Shown here piece after piece: positions 11,417 through 22,783 of a stretch of DNA of 64,000 nt. Numbering within the stretch: the first letter of the stretch is position 1; every line of letters starts with the position of its first letter. The notes beneath the pieces are model-generated. The model was given only the letters and a program-made list of their open reading frames with translations. It searched no databases and was not told the origin of the DNA. The position numbers were made by a program, and so were the translations under genes. This DNA comes from Channa striata (Eukaryota > Chordata > Actinopteri > Anabantiformes > Channidae): contig CM065173.1 of assembly GCA_033026295.1 (NCBI GenBank), forward strand, positions 16,926,517 to 16,990,516, given 5' to 3'.

Positions 11417-13795
11417 CTCAGGAGAACCATCACAATCGCCAAAAGCATCAGCAAAGTCTGATGGACTTTTCCTCAGGGTCTGGTCAGCAGGCAGTGTGTT
11501 GTCATTATAAGATGATACGAACTTAAAGTCACTGGTTCTAGAACCTGTCGTCAGATACGCGTCATAATTGTAAGTGCTGCGTAAAGTTCCTGTGCCGTCA
11601 ACATCTGCGTAATTAGGAGGCAGATAAGCGCTGGGGATGGCGACTGCTCCGTCAAACAACAGTCTGGGCTTTCTCCTGCGACAAAACCTCACACCCAGGA
11701 TGATGATGATGAAGGTCAGAAAGAAGGTGGACACAGACACCAGAGCGATGATCAGGTAAGAGGTCAGTTTGGAATTCTTCTCATCATAAGAAATATCCTT
11801 CAGTTCCGGCACCTCTGCCAAGTTATCAGAAATAAGCAACAACATGGAGCAGGTGGCAGAGAGAGAGGCTGTCCGTTATCTTTCACTGCCACAATAAGGT
11901 TCTGTTTCATGCTGTCAGACTCGGAAATGTCCCGCTGTGTCCTGATCTCTCCGCTGTGGACACCGATACTGAAAAGTCCCGGATCAGTGGATTTCACTAT
12001 GTGATAGGACAGCCAGGCGTTCTGTCCGAGTCCGCGTCCACCGCTATCACTTTGGACACCAGACATCCTCCGTGCGCAGCTTTGGGGACCAGCTCGGTCA
12101 TGAAGGAGTTGCCCTCCGGGGCGGGGTACAGGATCTGAGGACAATTGTCGTTCACATCGGATATGAAGACACTGACGGTGACGTTGCTGCTGAGCGGAGG
12201 AGAACCGTTGTCTCTGGCCATCACGTGGACTTTGAAACTCCTGAACTGTTCATAATCAAACGACCTCACAGCGTGGATCACCCCGTGTCTCCGTTCACTG
12301 ATAGATAGGAGGACACCGGGGCACCGTTCACCTCACCAGGTAACAGAGAATAAATCACTGTACCGTTCTGTCTCCAGTCGGGGTCTCGAGCAGTGACGGA
12401 ACATAAAGTGGATCCAGCTTTGTTATTTTCAGTCACATATGCGCTGTACGACTGTTCCTCAAACACAGGTGGGTTGTCGTTGATGTCTGCTACAGACAAC
12501 TGAACAGTTTTAGAGGAGGACAGAGGTGGAGAGCCCTCGTCAGTGGCAGTGATTGTAATGTTGTAATCAGACACTAGTTCACGGTCCAGTTGTCCTGTGG
12601 TCACCAGAGAATAATAGTTTTTGATGGAAGGAACTAACTTAAAAGGGACATTTTGCTGAATGGAGCAGCGGACTTGTCCGTTTTTCTCCGAATCTCTGTC
12701 CTGCACGTTAATAATTCCCACCTCTGTACCATGTGACACATTCTCAGATATGGGATTATTAAGGTATTTCAGAAAAATCACTGGAGCATTGTCATTTACA
12801 TCAGTAACATCTATTAAAACTTTACAATAAGACGTCAGTCCTAAACCATCTTTAGCTTGTACTTTCATTTCAAAAGAAGTTTTGTCTTCGAAGTCAACTG
12901 GTCCAGTTACTGCAATGTTTCCAGATTTACGATCTATTGAAAATACGTTTACATCATCTTCAGATACGTGTCCAAAATCATACGTCACATCTCCATTCAC
13001 TCCTTCATCTGCATCTGTAGCACTAACAGTCATAACTATGGTACCTACAGGAGAGTTTTCAGGAAGACTGGCTTTATAAACGGCCTGGCTAAACACTGGA
13101 GCGTTATCATTAGCATCCAGTACAGTGACGTGAATAACTACGGTACCTGATCTCTGGGGAGAACCTCCATCCAAAGCTGTGAGAAGCAAATTAAGCTCTT
13201 TTTGTTTCTCTCGATCAAGTTTATTTTCCAATACGAGTTCAACCTTGTTACTGTCAACAGCCAGAATAAAGTTGTCATTCTTCTGCAGGATATACCTCTG
13301 AACAGCATTTTGACCTACATCTGCATCGTGGGCCTCCTCAATAGAGAATCGGTTACCCTTTTCTGCTGATTCGCTTATTTCCATTTCAATTAGACTTTCT
13401 CTGAATTTTGGCGAGTTATCATTTATATCTTGAATATGAAGACTTACACGATGAAGCTCTAAAGGATTTTCTAATACCAGATCTGCTTTCAGGACACACG
13501 CCGGTTTTTTGCCACAGAGGCTTTCTCTGTCTATTCTGTCCGATGTGATCAAATCTCCGTTGTTCGGATTAATCTCACTATAGCGTTTTTGTGCCCCCTG
13601 AAAATCTGTACGAGCGTTTCGGGATGATAACGTCTTCGGGTTAAGCCCCAGATCTTTGGCAATATTCCCAATAACAGATTCCCGTTTCATCTCTTCAAGA
13701 ATAGAATAACTCAGATCTCCATGAACAAGGCGCAGCGTTACGATAAAAGAAGGCAGCAAGATCGGCCATAACGCTGAAAATCCTTTGTCTCCCAT
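11417..13795 (-). CDS. Protocadherin variable exon 4 (three frameshifts)
   Basis: The ATG at 13795 (MGDKGFSALWPILLP) precedes a short signal peptide and GDLSYSILEEM. EC1 carries its own sequence, with NPKTLSSRNARTDFQGAQ in place of the exon 2/5 residues; EC2-EC3 are of the exon 2-8 type. The open frame runs from the ATG to the EC5/EC6 boundary. It then breaks at a four-C run (12281-12284), at TCTGTCCGAGTCC near 12021-12033 (one G lost), and at a shortened GA tract (11858-11869). The tail ends ADAFGDCDGSPE at a GTAGGA donor, the commonest tail class here. An in-frame Met four codons upstream (13807) is an alternative start. Confidence 0.83.
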
Positions 13796-15239
13796 CTTGA
13801 CACACAAAACCTCCTTAGCCTTCGTTATTCGCTGTTAAAGGCAAACAATGAAATATATCCCATAGAGGAGAGATTCCAATATTTCATAGTACTGCACGCC
13901 GTGAAAACATGCCGCGATTTATTGAATTATCTAGAAATTTCATCTGATGTCTGATAGTAGGTGGAGTGATGTGTGTTCATTTTCTGTAAGCCAACAGCGA
14001 CACCATAAGTCCGTTTTTATTTTTTTCATTTGTAAAAATATAGTATTCTTTACACCGTGGAACACCAGCGCGAGTTAGACATCACCTAAATCCATACAAA
14101 CCGAACATTAAAAAGTGCTAGAATACAATGTTTAAGTCTCAGGTGAAAAGCTGAATATTTCAATAAGTTTTTAATGTCCTGATGGTCTGTAGCCCAAAGT
14201 CGTGTCAGCTGCCCAGATACTGACTTCATTTTTTCTGTTTGTTTGCTTCAATGTTTCATTGTTTGAATACATTCAGTGACAGTTATGTCAGGAACACTAA
14301 TATCAAAACATTCAGCGATTAATAAAGATACAGAGACTAAATACTTAATGAGGGATGAATAGCCTTATTTAGGATATGTCACAATGTAATGTTAATGTAC
14401 AGGTGCAAGAGTGACTTTTGGAGACATTTTATTATTAGTATTTTTCTGCTGCGTATATGTTACTATTAAAATTATTATCATTAAATGTATTCGGTGTAGA
14501 AAACAGGCATCAAGGGAAAACGTGAGTTCCTTTCTCAGCTGTGCCTGAGGAATATTTATACCTCATTGGCAGAAGACAGGAGTTATTAAAGATTTGGAGG
14601 CGCCCAAGTGTTCCTGGATTTGAGCTATAGCGTCAGATTTGTTCGTCTACATGTGGAATATGAATTCCAAAACATTTCGCCAAAAGTTAAAATTGAAGTT
14701 AGTCATTTATTCTGTATATTCAGTTTTGGGAGTTTTTAATTTTTTTTTGTTTATTTGTGTCACTACTTTTCCACATCATTTAAAACCCGGTTTCACAGTC
14801 ACATAACCTTATTATTTTCAGAAGTAATCACATTTTGCATTAAAAATAATCTATTTCAACATAATCCTTTGTTATATCTGTTATGGCGTTTCAAATATGA
14901 CTATATATCTTATTCAAAGTACTCAGTAAATCAATACTACAATTCACGAACTTGAAACTGAGAAAATGTAGCAGAATATTTAAAAATGAAACTTATAAAT
15001 GAATGTTAAACTATATTTAAGTGAGAGCAAACAAAAGAACAAACGTCAAAATCTCAACAAATAAGATTGATGGTTAATGCAGGAAATGAAATATTAAACA
15101 TGTACAATGTCATTTGCAATTTGAAGAAGAAAAAAATCATGGTTCGTCGAGTGACTATTTCACTGTTACATCACATTCTAAAATTAAACAATAAATTACT
15201 AAAGTAACACAAACATAAAGACGTTTGATTTCATCCTAC
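13796..15239. other. Spacer between exon 5 donor and exon 4
   Basis: AT-rich spacer carrying the exon 4 promoter. Its sequence is not shared with the other spacers as far as I can see. A 66-codon open frame at 14755-14955 has no recognisable features. No gene was found. Confidence 0.6.
13988..14009 (-). promoter_or_regulatory. CSE of exon 4 (CGCT class)
   Basis: Minus-strand CTTATGGTGTCGCTGTTGGC is about 195 bp upstream of the exon 4 ATG. CTCCACCTACTATCAG lies between it and the gene. Confidence 0.72.
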
Positions 15240-17619
15240 CTCTATGGAATCTTCCAAGTTCTCAAACGGGTCAGCAAAGTCCGATGGACTTTTCCTCAGG
15301 GTCTGGTCAGCAGGCAGTGTGTTGTCATTATAAGATGATACGAACTTAAAGTCACTGGTTCTAGAACCTGTCGTCAGATACGCGTCATAATTGTAAGTGC
15401 TGCGTAAAGTTCCTGTGCCGTCAACATCTGCGTAATTAGGAGGCAGATAAGCGCTGGGGATGGCGACTGCTCCGTCAAACAACAGTCTGGGCTTTCTCCT
15501 GCGACAAAACCTCACACCCAGGATGATGATGATGAAGGTCAGAAAGAAGGTGGACACAGACACCAGAGCGATGATCAGGTAAGAGGTCAGTTTGGAATTC
15601 TTCTCATCATAAGAAATATCCTTCAGTTCCGGCACCTCAGCCAAGTTATCAGAAATAAGCAACAACATGGAGCAGGTGGCAGAGAGAGGGGCTGTCCGTT
15701 ATCTTTCACTGCCACAATAAGGTTCTGTTTCATGCTGTCAGACTCGGAAATGTCCCGCTGTGTCCTGATCTCTCCGCTGTGGACACCGATAGTGAAAAGT
15801 CCCGGATCAGTGGATTTCACTATGTGATAGGACAGCCAGGCGTTCTGTCCGAGTCCGCGTCCACCGCTATCACTTTGGACACCAGAGAGCCTCCGTGCGC
15901 AGCTTTGGGGACCAGCTCGGTCATGAAGGAGTTGCCCTCCGGGGGGGTACAGGATCTGAGGACAGTTGTCGTTCACATCCGATATGAAGACACTGACGGT
16001 GACGTTGCTGCTGAGCGGAGGAGAACCGTTGTCTCTGGCCATCACGTGGACTTTGAAACTCCTGAACTGTTCATAATCAAACGACCTCACAGCGTGGATC
16101 ACCCCGTGTCTCCGTTCACTGATAGATAGGAGGACACCGGGGCACCGTTCACCTCACCAGGTAACAGAGAATAAATCACTGTACCGTTCTGTCTCCAGTC
16201 GGGGTCTCGAGCAGTGACGGAACATAAAGTGGAGCCAGCTTTGTTATTTTCAGTCACGTATGCGCTGTACGACTGTTCCTCAAACACAGGTGGGTTGTCG
16301 TTGATGTCTGCTACAGACAACTGAACAGTTTTAGAGGAGGACAGAGGTGGAGAGCCCTCGTCAGTGGCAGTGATTGTAATGTTGTAATCAGACACTAGTT
16401 CACGGTCCAGTTGTCCTGTGGTCACTAGAGAATAATAGTTTTTGATGGAAGGAACTAACTTAAAAGGGACATTTTGCTGAATGGAGCAGCGGACTTGTCC
16501 GTTTTTCTCCGAATCTCTGTCCTGCACGTTAATAATTCCGACCTCTGTACCAGATGGCACGTTCTCAGGTATGGGGTTATTCACGGTTTTCAGATAAATC
16601 ACTGGAGCATTGTCATTAACATCAGTAACATCTATTAAAACCTTTGAGTATGAGGTCAGTCCTAAACCATCTTTGGCCTTTACTCTCATTTCAAAAGAAC
16701 TCCTTCCTTCAAAGTCAACTACACCAGTTACTCTTATTTCGCCAGATGCAGGGTTAATTGATAAAACGTTTACATGGTCTTCAGATACGTGTCCAAAGTC
16801 ATACGTCACATCTCCATTCGCTCCTTCATCTGCGTCTGTAGCACTAACAGTCATAACTATGGTTCCTACAGGAGAGTTTTCAGGAAGACTGGCTTTATAA
16901 ACGGCCTGGCTAAACACTGGAGCGTTATCATTAGCATCCAGTACAGTGACGTGAATAACTACGGTACCCGATCTCTGAGGAGAGCCTCCATCCAAAGCTG
17001 TGAGAAGCAACTTAAGCTCTTTTTGTTTCTCTCGATCGAGTGTATTCTCCAATACGAGTTCAACCTTGTTACTGTCAACAGCCAGAATAAAGTTGTCATT
17101 CTTCTGCAGGATATACCTCTGAACAGCATTTTGACCTACGTCTGCGTCGTGGGCCTCCTCAATAGAGAATCGGTTACCCTTGTCTGCTGATTCGCTTATT
17201 TCCATTTCAATCAAGTTATCATTAAATTGCGGAGAGTTGTCATTTACATCTTGAATATGAAGACTGATACGGTGAAGCTCTAAAGGATTTTCTAAAACCA
17301 GATCTACCTTTAAAACACACGATGGCTTCTTTCCACAAAGGCTTTCTCTGTCGATCCTTTCCAATGTGATCAAATTCCCAGTATTCATTTTAATGTCACA
17401 GAAGCGCCTTTGAGATCCTTCAAAATCAACACGGGCCTGTCGTGAAGCTAATGTCCTCAGATCAACACCAAGATCTTTGGCGATATTTCCAATTGCAGAA
17501 TCGCGCCGCATCTCTTCGGGAATAGAATAACTCAGATCGCCATTAACGAGGCGCAGCGTTATAATAAAGGAAGCGAAGCAGAAGACCGGCCTCATTGCCG
17601 AAAATTCTTTGTTTCCCAT
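15240..17619 (-). CDS. Protocadherin variable exon 5 (multiple frameshifts in 3' half)
   Basis: This is a close paralogue of exon 2, with the same MGNKEFSAMRPVF signal peptide and only scattered changes through EC1-EC4 (for example GANGDVTYDF where exon 2 has GVNGDVTYDF). The first 505 or so codons are open. Breaks follow at a four-C run (16102-16105), a G-rich tract that lost two bases (15939-15947), TCTGTCCGAGTCC (15846-15854, one base lost) and the shortened GA tract (15681-15692). The tail ends ADPFENLEDSIE, a variant of the exon 3/6/8 tail. The breaks in the G tract and at TCTGTCC together total three bases, so the frame is restored outside them. Confidence 0.83.
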
Positions 17620-17790
17620 CCTGACAGAAAATGTCTCTTCGGTTTTACCAACTTCTATTTCACCGAAGAAATATAAATGGTTGCGAAAAGAAAGATGGAA
17701 TAGATTCGAGGATTTAACTGGTCCTTTCGAAAATACCAACTGATATCTATGCGGTAGTTGTAGGTGGAGTGGCGAGAGTTAATTTTCTGT

Positions 17791-17812
17791 CAGTCTACAG
17801 CGACACCATGAG
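17791..17812 (-). promoter_or_regulatory. CSE of exon 5 (CGCT class)
   Basis: Minus-strand CTCATGGTGTCGCTGTAGACTG is the same as at exon 2, about 170 bp upstream of the ATG. The flanking sequence is also shared with exons 2 and 7. Confidence 0.75.
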
Positions 17813-18670
17813 TCAATTTTCATATTCACGGGGTATTCTTTATCAAAGTCTAATACAAGGCTCAGATTTATTCATGGATAGAAGAAAATTTGTCGGTTTA
17901 TACAGGGTGGTTAAAAATTACTGTGTCACGTTTTGAGAAATAACAAAATATCACCACGCTATCCTCAGTTAGCATCTGAAAAACTGCACCTTAAACAAAT
18001 ACATCACTTCTGAAAATCAGTTCAACTTCTACCTATATGTACGGGTACAAGATCGTTTGGTCTTTTGTCACCAAGAAGTCTGTAAGTTTTCTGATGGAGC
18101 TTATGGGTTATTACTCTTTGCATACTCGAAAACACAGTGAACATGTCTTTCAAGTCGTGGCTGCTAAACTCTGAAGTGTCTTCTGCAGGACATCTGGTCT
18201 GTAGCCTGCGTCTACACGTTTTAGAGGCAGTTCAAGAGCAGCGTGTTTCAGATTGTCATTGACTGATGTTTTTTTATTTTATTTTAGATACCATCTTATC
18301 TTGTTTTTCTTTTATTATTTCTGATATTTCATTGTTGAGCACTCTGTAATATCTGACTTACATAATACATGTATAAATGAACGAACTTACAAAAATACAA
18401 ATACTTCCAGAATGAAATCGATTTTATCTATTTTAATTGTCCATGTGACGTGATCATTGTAATTAACTCGACTTTGAAAATCGTGTTTATTGTTAAAGTC
18501 GATAAGCATTTGAATAAACCCACCATGTAAAAAGACTCTATAATCACAATGAAATATCAAACTGCGGTTGACCAATTTATGTTAAGAGGATACAAGCAGA
18601 CGCTCCAGTAAGGAGCAACAGTTCCTCGTACTCGAAAGTGTTTTTTATTTTCTTATTTAATAATTGTATA

Positions 18671-18692
18671 GTAGCTGCAGCGACACTTACGG
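18671..18692 (-). promoter_or_regulatory. Orphan CSE-like motif (second copy)
   Basis: This is the same GTGTCGCTGCAGC motif as at 6938-6959, within the duplicated spacer and with no exon start downstream. Confidence 0.4.
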
Positions 18693-19187
18693 TAGTATGT
18701 GTTATGTTTTTTCAAAGTCAGGCAGCAAGGCTAAACAAACCGGAAAAAAAAACTCTGTGTTTATGAGATCAGAGCGAGGGGACACTAACAGTACCATGGA
18801 CAGCATCCTTGAAATCATTAGGAATAAACTCAAAAATACTGAGGTGCAAAATGGCAAACAGGCAAAATCATACACGAGTAAGGCATCACATTGCGACCAC
18901 CTGTACAATTGAAGGTAATCCAGGATAGTGGTCCTGGCTTGAATTGTACCTTTGCAAAGTTACAGTTTTTAGGTTTTAGTGTTGAAACTGTTAGAAAGGT
19001 GATAATTATACATTTTTTAGGCTCAAAATGGAAAGTCGAGTCATAATTCCGTGCATTATGTTAAAATGTGTTTGTAATATTTTGGCCACCCTATTAAATA
19101 TGGAACGAGGTAAATCATGAACAGAGAGAAGAAAAGAAGAAAATCATAACTAGTTTAAATAAGTTAATTGATTTTGATTACTCCTAC

Positions 19188-21500
19188 CTCTACAGACGTT
19201 TCCAAATGTTCAAACGGATCAGCAAAGTCTGATGGACTTTTCCTCAGGGTCTGGTCAGCAGGCAGTGTGTTGTCATTATAAGATGACACGAACTTAAAGT
19301 CACTAGTTCTAGAACCTGTCGTCAGATACGCGTCATAATTGTAAGTGCTGCGTAAAGTTCCTGTGCCGTCAACATCTGCGTAATTAGGAGGCAGATAAGC
19401 GCTGGGGATGGCGACTGGTCCGTCAAACAACAGTCTGGGCTTTCTCCTGCGACAAAACCTCACACCCAGGATGATGATGATGAAGGTCAGAAAGAAGGTG
19501 GACACAGACACCAGAGCGATGATCAGGTAAGAGGTCAGTTTGGAATTCTTCTCATCATAAGAAATATCCTTCAGTTCCGGCACCTCAGCCAAGTTATCAG
19601 AAATAAGCAACAACATGGAGCAGGTGGCAGAGAGAGGGGCTGTCCGTTATCTTTCACTGCCACAATAAGGTTCTGTTTCATGCTGTCAGACTCGGAAATG
19701 TCCTGCTGTGTCCTGATCTCTCCGCTGTGGACACCGATAGTGAAAAGTCCCGGATCAGTGGATTTGACTATGTGATAGGACAGCCAGGCGTTCTGTCGGA
19801 GTCCGCGTCCACCGCTATCACTTTGACACCAGAGAGCCTCCCGTGCGCAGCTTTGGGGACCAGCTCGGTCATGAAGGAGCCCTCCGGGAGGGGGCACAGG
19901 ATCTGAGGACAGTTGTCGTTCACATCCGATATGAAGACACTGACGGTGACGTTGCTGCTGAGCGGAGGAGAACCGTTGTCTCTGGCCATCACGTGGACTT
20001 TGAAACTCCTGAACTGTTCATAATCAAACGACCTCACAGCGTGGATCACCCCGTGTCTCCGTTCACTGATAGATAGGAGGACACCGGGGCACCGTTCACC
20101 TCACCAGGTAACAGAGAATAAATCACTGTACCGTTCTGTCTCCAGTCGGGGTCTCGAGCAGTGACGGAACATAAAGTGGAGCCAGCTTTGTTATTTTCAG
20201 TCACATATGCGCTGTACGACTGTTCCTCAAACACAGGTGGGTTGTCGTTGATGTCTGCTACAGACAACTGAACAGTTTTAGAGGAGGACAGAGGTGGAGA
20301 GCCCTCGTCAGTGGCAATGATTGTAATGTTGTAATCAGACACTAGTTCACGGTCCAGTTGTCCTGTGGTCACCAGAGAATAGTTTTTGATGGAAGGAACT
20401 AACTTAAAAGGGACATTTTGCTGAATTGAGCAGCGAACCTGTCCGTTTTTCGTTGAATCTCTGTCCTGCACGTTAATAATTCCGACCTCTGTACCAGATG
20501 GCATGTTCTCAGGTATGGGGTTATTAAGGGTTTTCAGATAGATCACTGGAGCATTATCATTAACATCAGTAACATCTATTAAAATTTTAGCGTATGACGT
20601 CAGTCCTAAACCATCTTTAGATTCCACTCTCATTTCAAAAGATGTTGTTTCTTCAAAGTCAATCACACCAGTTACTCTGATTTCTCCCGTTTTGGGATCA
20701 ATAGAAAATACGTTTACATCATCTTCAGATACGTGTCCAAAATCATACGTCACATCTCCATTCACTCCTTCATCTGCGTCTGTAGCACTAACAGTCATAA
20801 CTATGGTACCTACAGGAGAGTTTTCAGGAAGACTGGCTTTATAAACGGCCTGGCTAAACACTGGAGCGTTATCATTAGCATCCAGTACAGTGACGTGAAT
20901 AACTACGGTACCTGATCTCTGGGGAGAACCTCCATCCAAAGCTGTGAGAAGCAAATTAAGCTCTTTTTGTTTCTCTCGATCGAGTGTATTTTCCAATACG
21001 AGTTCAACCTTGTTACTGTCAACAGCCAGAATAAAGTTGTCATTCTTCTGCAGGATATACCTCTGAACAGCATTTTGACCTACATCTGCGTCGGGGCCTC
21101 TCAATAGAGAATCGGTTACCCTTGACTGCTGATTCGCTTATTTCCATTTCAATCAAATTTTTCTTGAATTTTGGCGAGTTGTCATTTACATCTTGAATAT
21201 GAAGACTTAAACGATGAAGCTCTAGTGGATTTTCTAAAACCAGATCTACCTTTAAAACACACGATGGCTTCTTTCCACAAAGGCTTTCTCTGTCGATCCT
21301 TTCAATGTGAACAAATCCCCAGTATTCATTTTAATGTCACAGAAGCGCCTTTGAGATCCTTCAAAATCAACACGGCCATGTCGTGAAGCTAATGTCCTCA
21401 GATCAACACCAAGATCTTTGGCGATATTTCCAATTGACAGAATCGCGCCTCATCTCTTCTGGAATAGAATAACTCAGATCACCACAAACGAGGCGCAGCG
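19188..21500 (-). pseudogene. Protocadherin variable exon 6, headless and frame-broken
   Basis: EC1 through the cytoplasmic tail (ADPFEHLETSVE at a GTAGGA donor) can be followed, but the exon stops at 21500 inside the signal peptide. The sequence AGGCGCAGCG is joined directly to spacer DNA that in exon 3 lies about 365 bp further upstream (10169). The start codon, most of the signal peptide and the promoter CSE are therefore missing. Numerous small indels occur: near 19632, 19797, 19822, 19841, 19880, 20049, 21090, 21125, 21305 and 21434. The only long open stretch is about 350 codons from EC1/EC2 to the end of EC5. It looks like a pseudogene, but the junction and indels could equally be an assembly fault. 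Confidence 0.75.
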
Positions 21501-22175
21501 CCTTTCAGTTCCTTAAAGCATACACATATGGAATGACAGCCATTTACTTAGCGTTTGAAATGTAGATGTTCACAGCACAATTGGGTCAATTTTGTGACCA
21601 ACTAAAAGTCTCCATGTGCATTATTTTGGTAAAAGTTTTATTCACTCGGAAAATTAAAAAAAACGTTTTAAACGCAATCACGCATAACCAGTCATATACC
21701 GAATCTCTGGGGTAGACCTTTCCGTAGAAAGACAATGAGATCAAAGATTTTAATCCTAAAAAAAAAAAAACCATGAATAAAATATTGGTGAGCATAAACG
21801 ATTTGGATGTCTCTCTTTTAAATTAAAATATCGTGGATCATAAAATATGACGTATTCGTTTGTCATTCTGGGTCTGTCAAGATTTACAGGACCAAGGACA
21901 GTTCCTTAAAATTTAGTTGACCTTAAAGCACGAAGACACAGACCGCCAGTTTATTATCTAAACTGCTAAAACGAGAAACTGTCTGATTGAACAGAAAGAT
22001 GTGACTGAGTTCTTAAGATAGGTGAAACAAGACCAAAGAAAATAAAGATTTTTTCATCGATACATAATTAGGAAAAACAGTAACATGCTGATAACTGCCA
22101 AATGTTTTGGAGAGTTACGTGTTCACGAAACAAAAATAATCTGACAGTTTTATACCTGCCTGTTAATGAAAAATA

Positions 22176-22212
<37 letters not shown>

Positions 22213-22236
22213 TATTATTATTATTATTATTGTTAT
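22176..22236. repeat. (ATT)n microsatellite
   Basis: About 60 bp of ATT repeats with one TTT and one GTT interruption. The homologous spacer at 10846-10866 has only about 20 bp, so the tract has changed length since duplication. Confidence 0.85.
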
Positions 22237-22590
22237 TTTCAACCATGATGCCAGGTTTTATGGCAGAAAAGATGAAAAACATGGTCAAAACATTTACTTA
22301 GTTATATGTTAAATACGTTTTTTTAGAATAAAGGAAAATGTATTTGTGTAAGAATGGTGACGGATAGGAAACAATTTCCTATGAAAGGAATCAATTTACA
22401 TGAATGTCTGAATTTCTTTAGGTATAATTTACAAATTTTGCAGCAACTAAAATACAGCAATTCTCGTGGATGATGTAAGAATATAGACTCGATATTGAAA
22501 TATTCTGTTTTACATTTCAAACATTTTAAATGTAAAAAAAATGAATAAATAATTTCTGACAAGTACTATAGAGAAGCTTTCAGATGTTAG

Positions 22591-22618
22591 AAAACATCAG
22601 CAAGTTCTGATGAGTTTA
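22591..22618 (-). repeat. Possible relic of a variable-exon tail (second copy)
   Basis: CATCAGCAAGTTCTGATGA is the duplicate of the relic at 11223-11250, about 170 bp beyond the exon 7 donor. Confidence 0.35.
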
Positions 22619-22783
22619 AAAAAAATAAACATGTGGTAAGTCATTTGCAAGGTCAATAAGAATATAACACTCATTCATCGAACAAGGACGTCCCTTAACC
22701 GACTATTAATCAGATTCTACAACAACACAATAAATTACTAAAGGCAGTCAAAGATTAAATGGTTTGATTTGGTCTGATCCTAC

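Larger units (their letters stand above)
17620..19187. other. Spacer between exon 6 donor and exon 5
   Basis: This spacer is homologous to 5891-7481 and 25161-26700. It includes the exon 5 promoter and an orphan CSE-like motif at 18671-18692. No gene was found. Confidence 0.7.
21501..22783. other. Spacer between exon 7 donor and exon 6
   Basis: Near-identical to 10169-11416, with an expanded (ATT)n microsatellite at 22176-22236 and a second tail-like relic at 22591-22618. No promoter element is present, because the part that would carry it is deleted. No gene was found. Confidence 0.7.
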
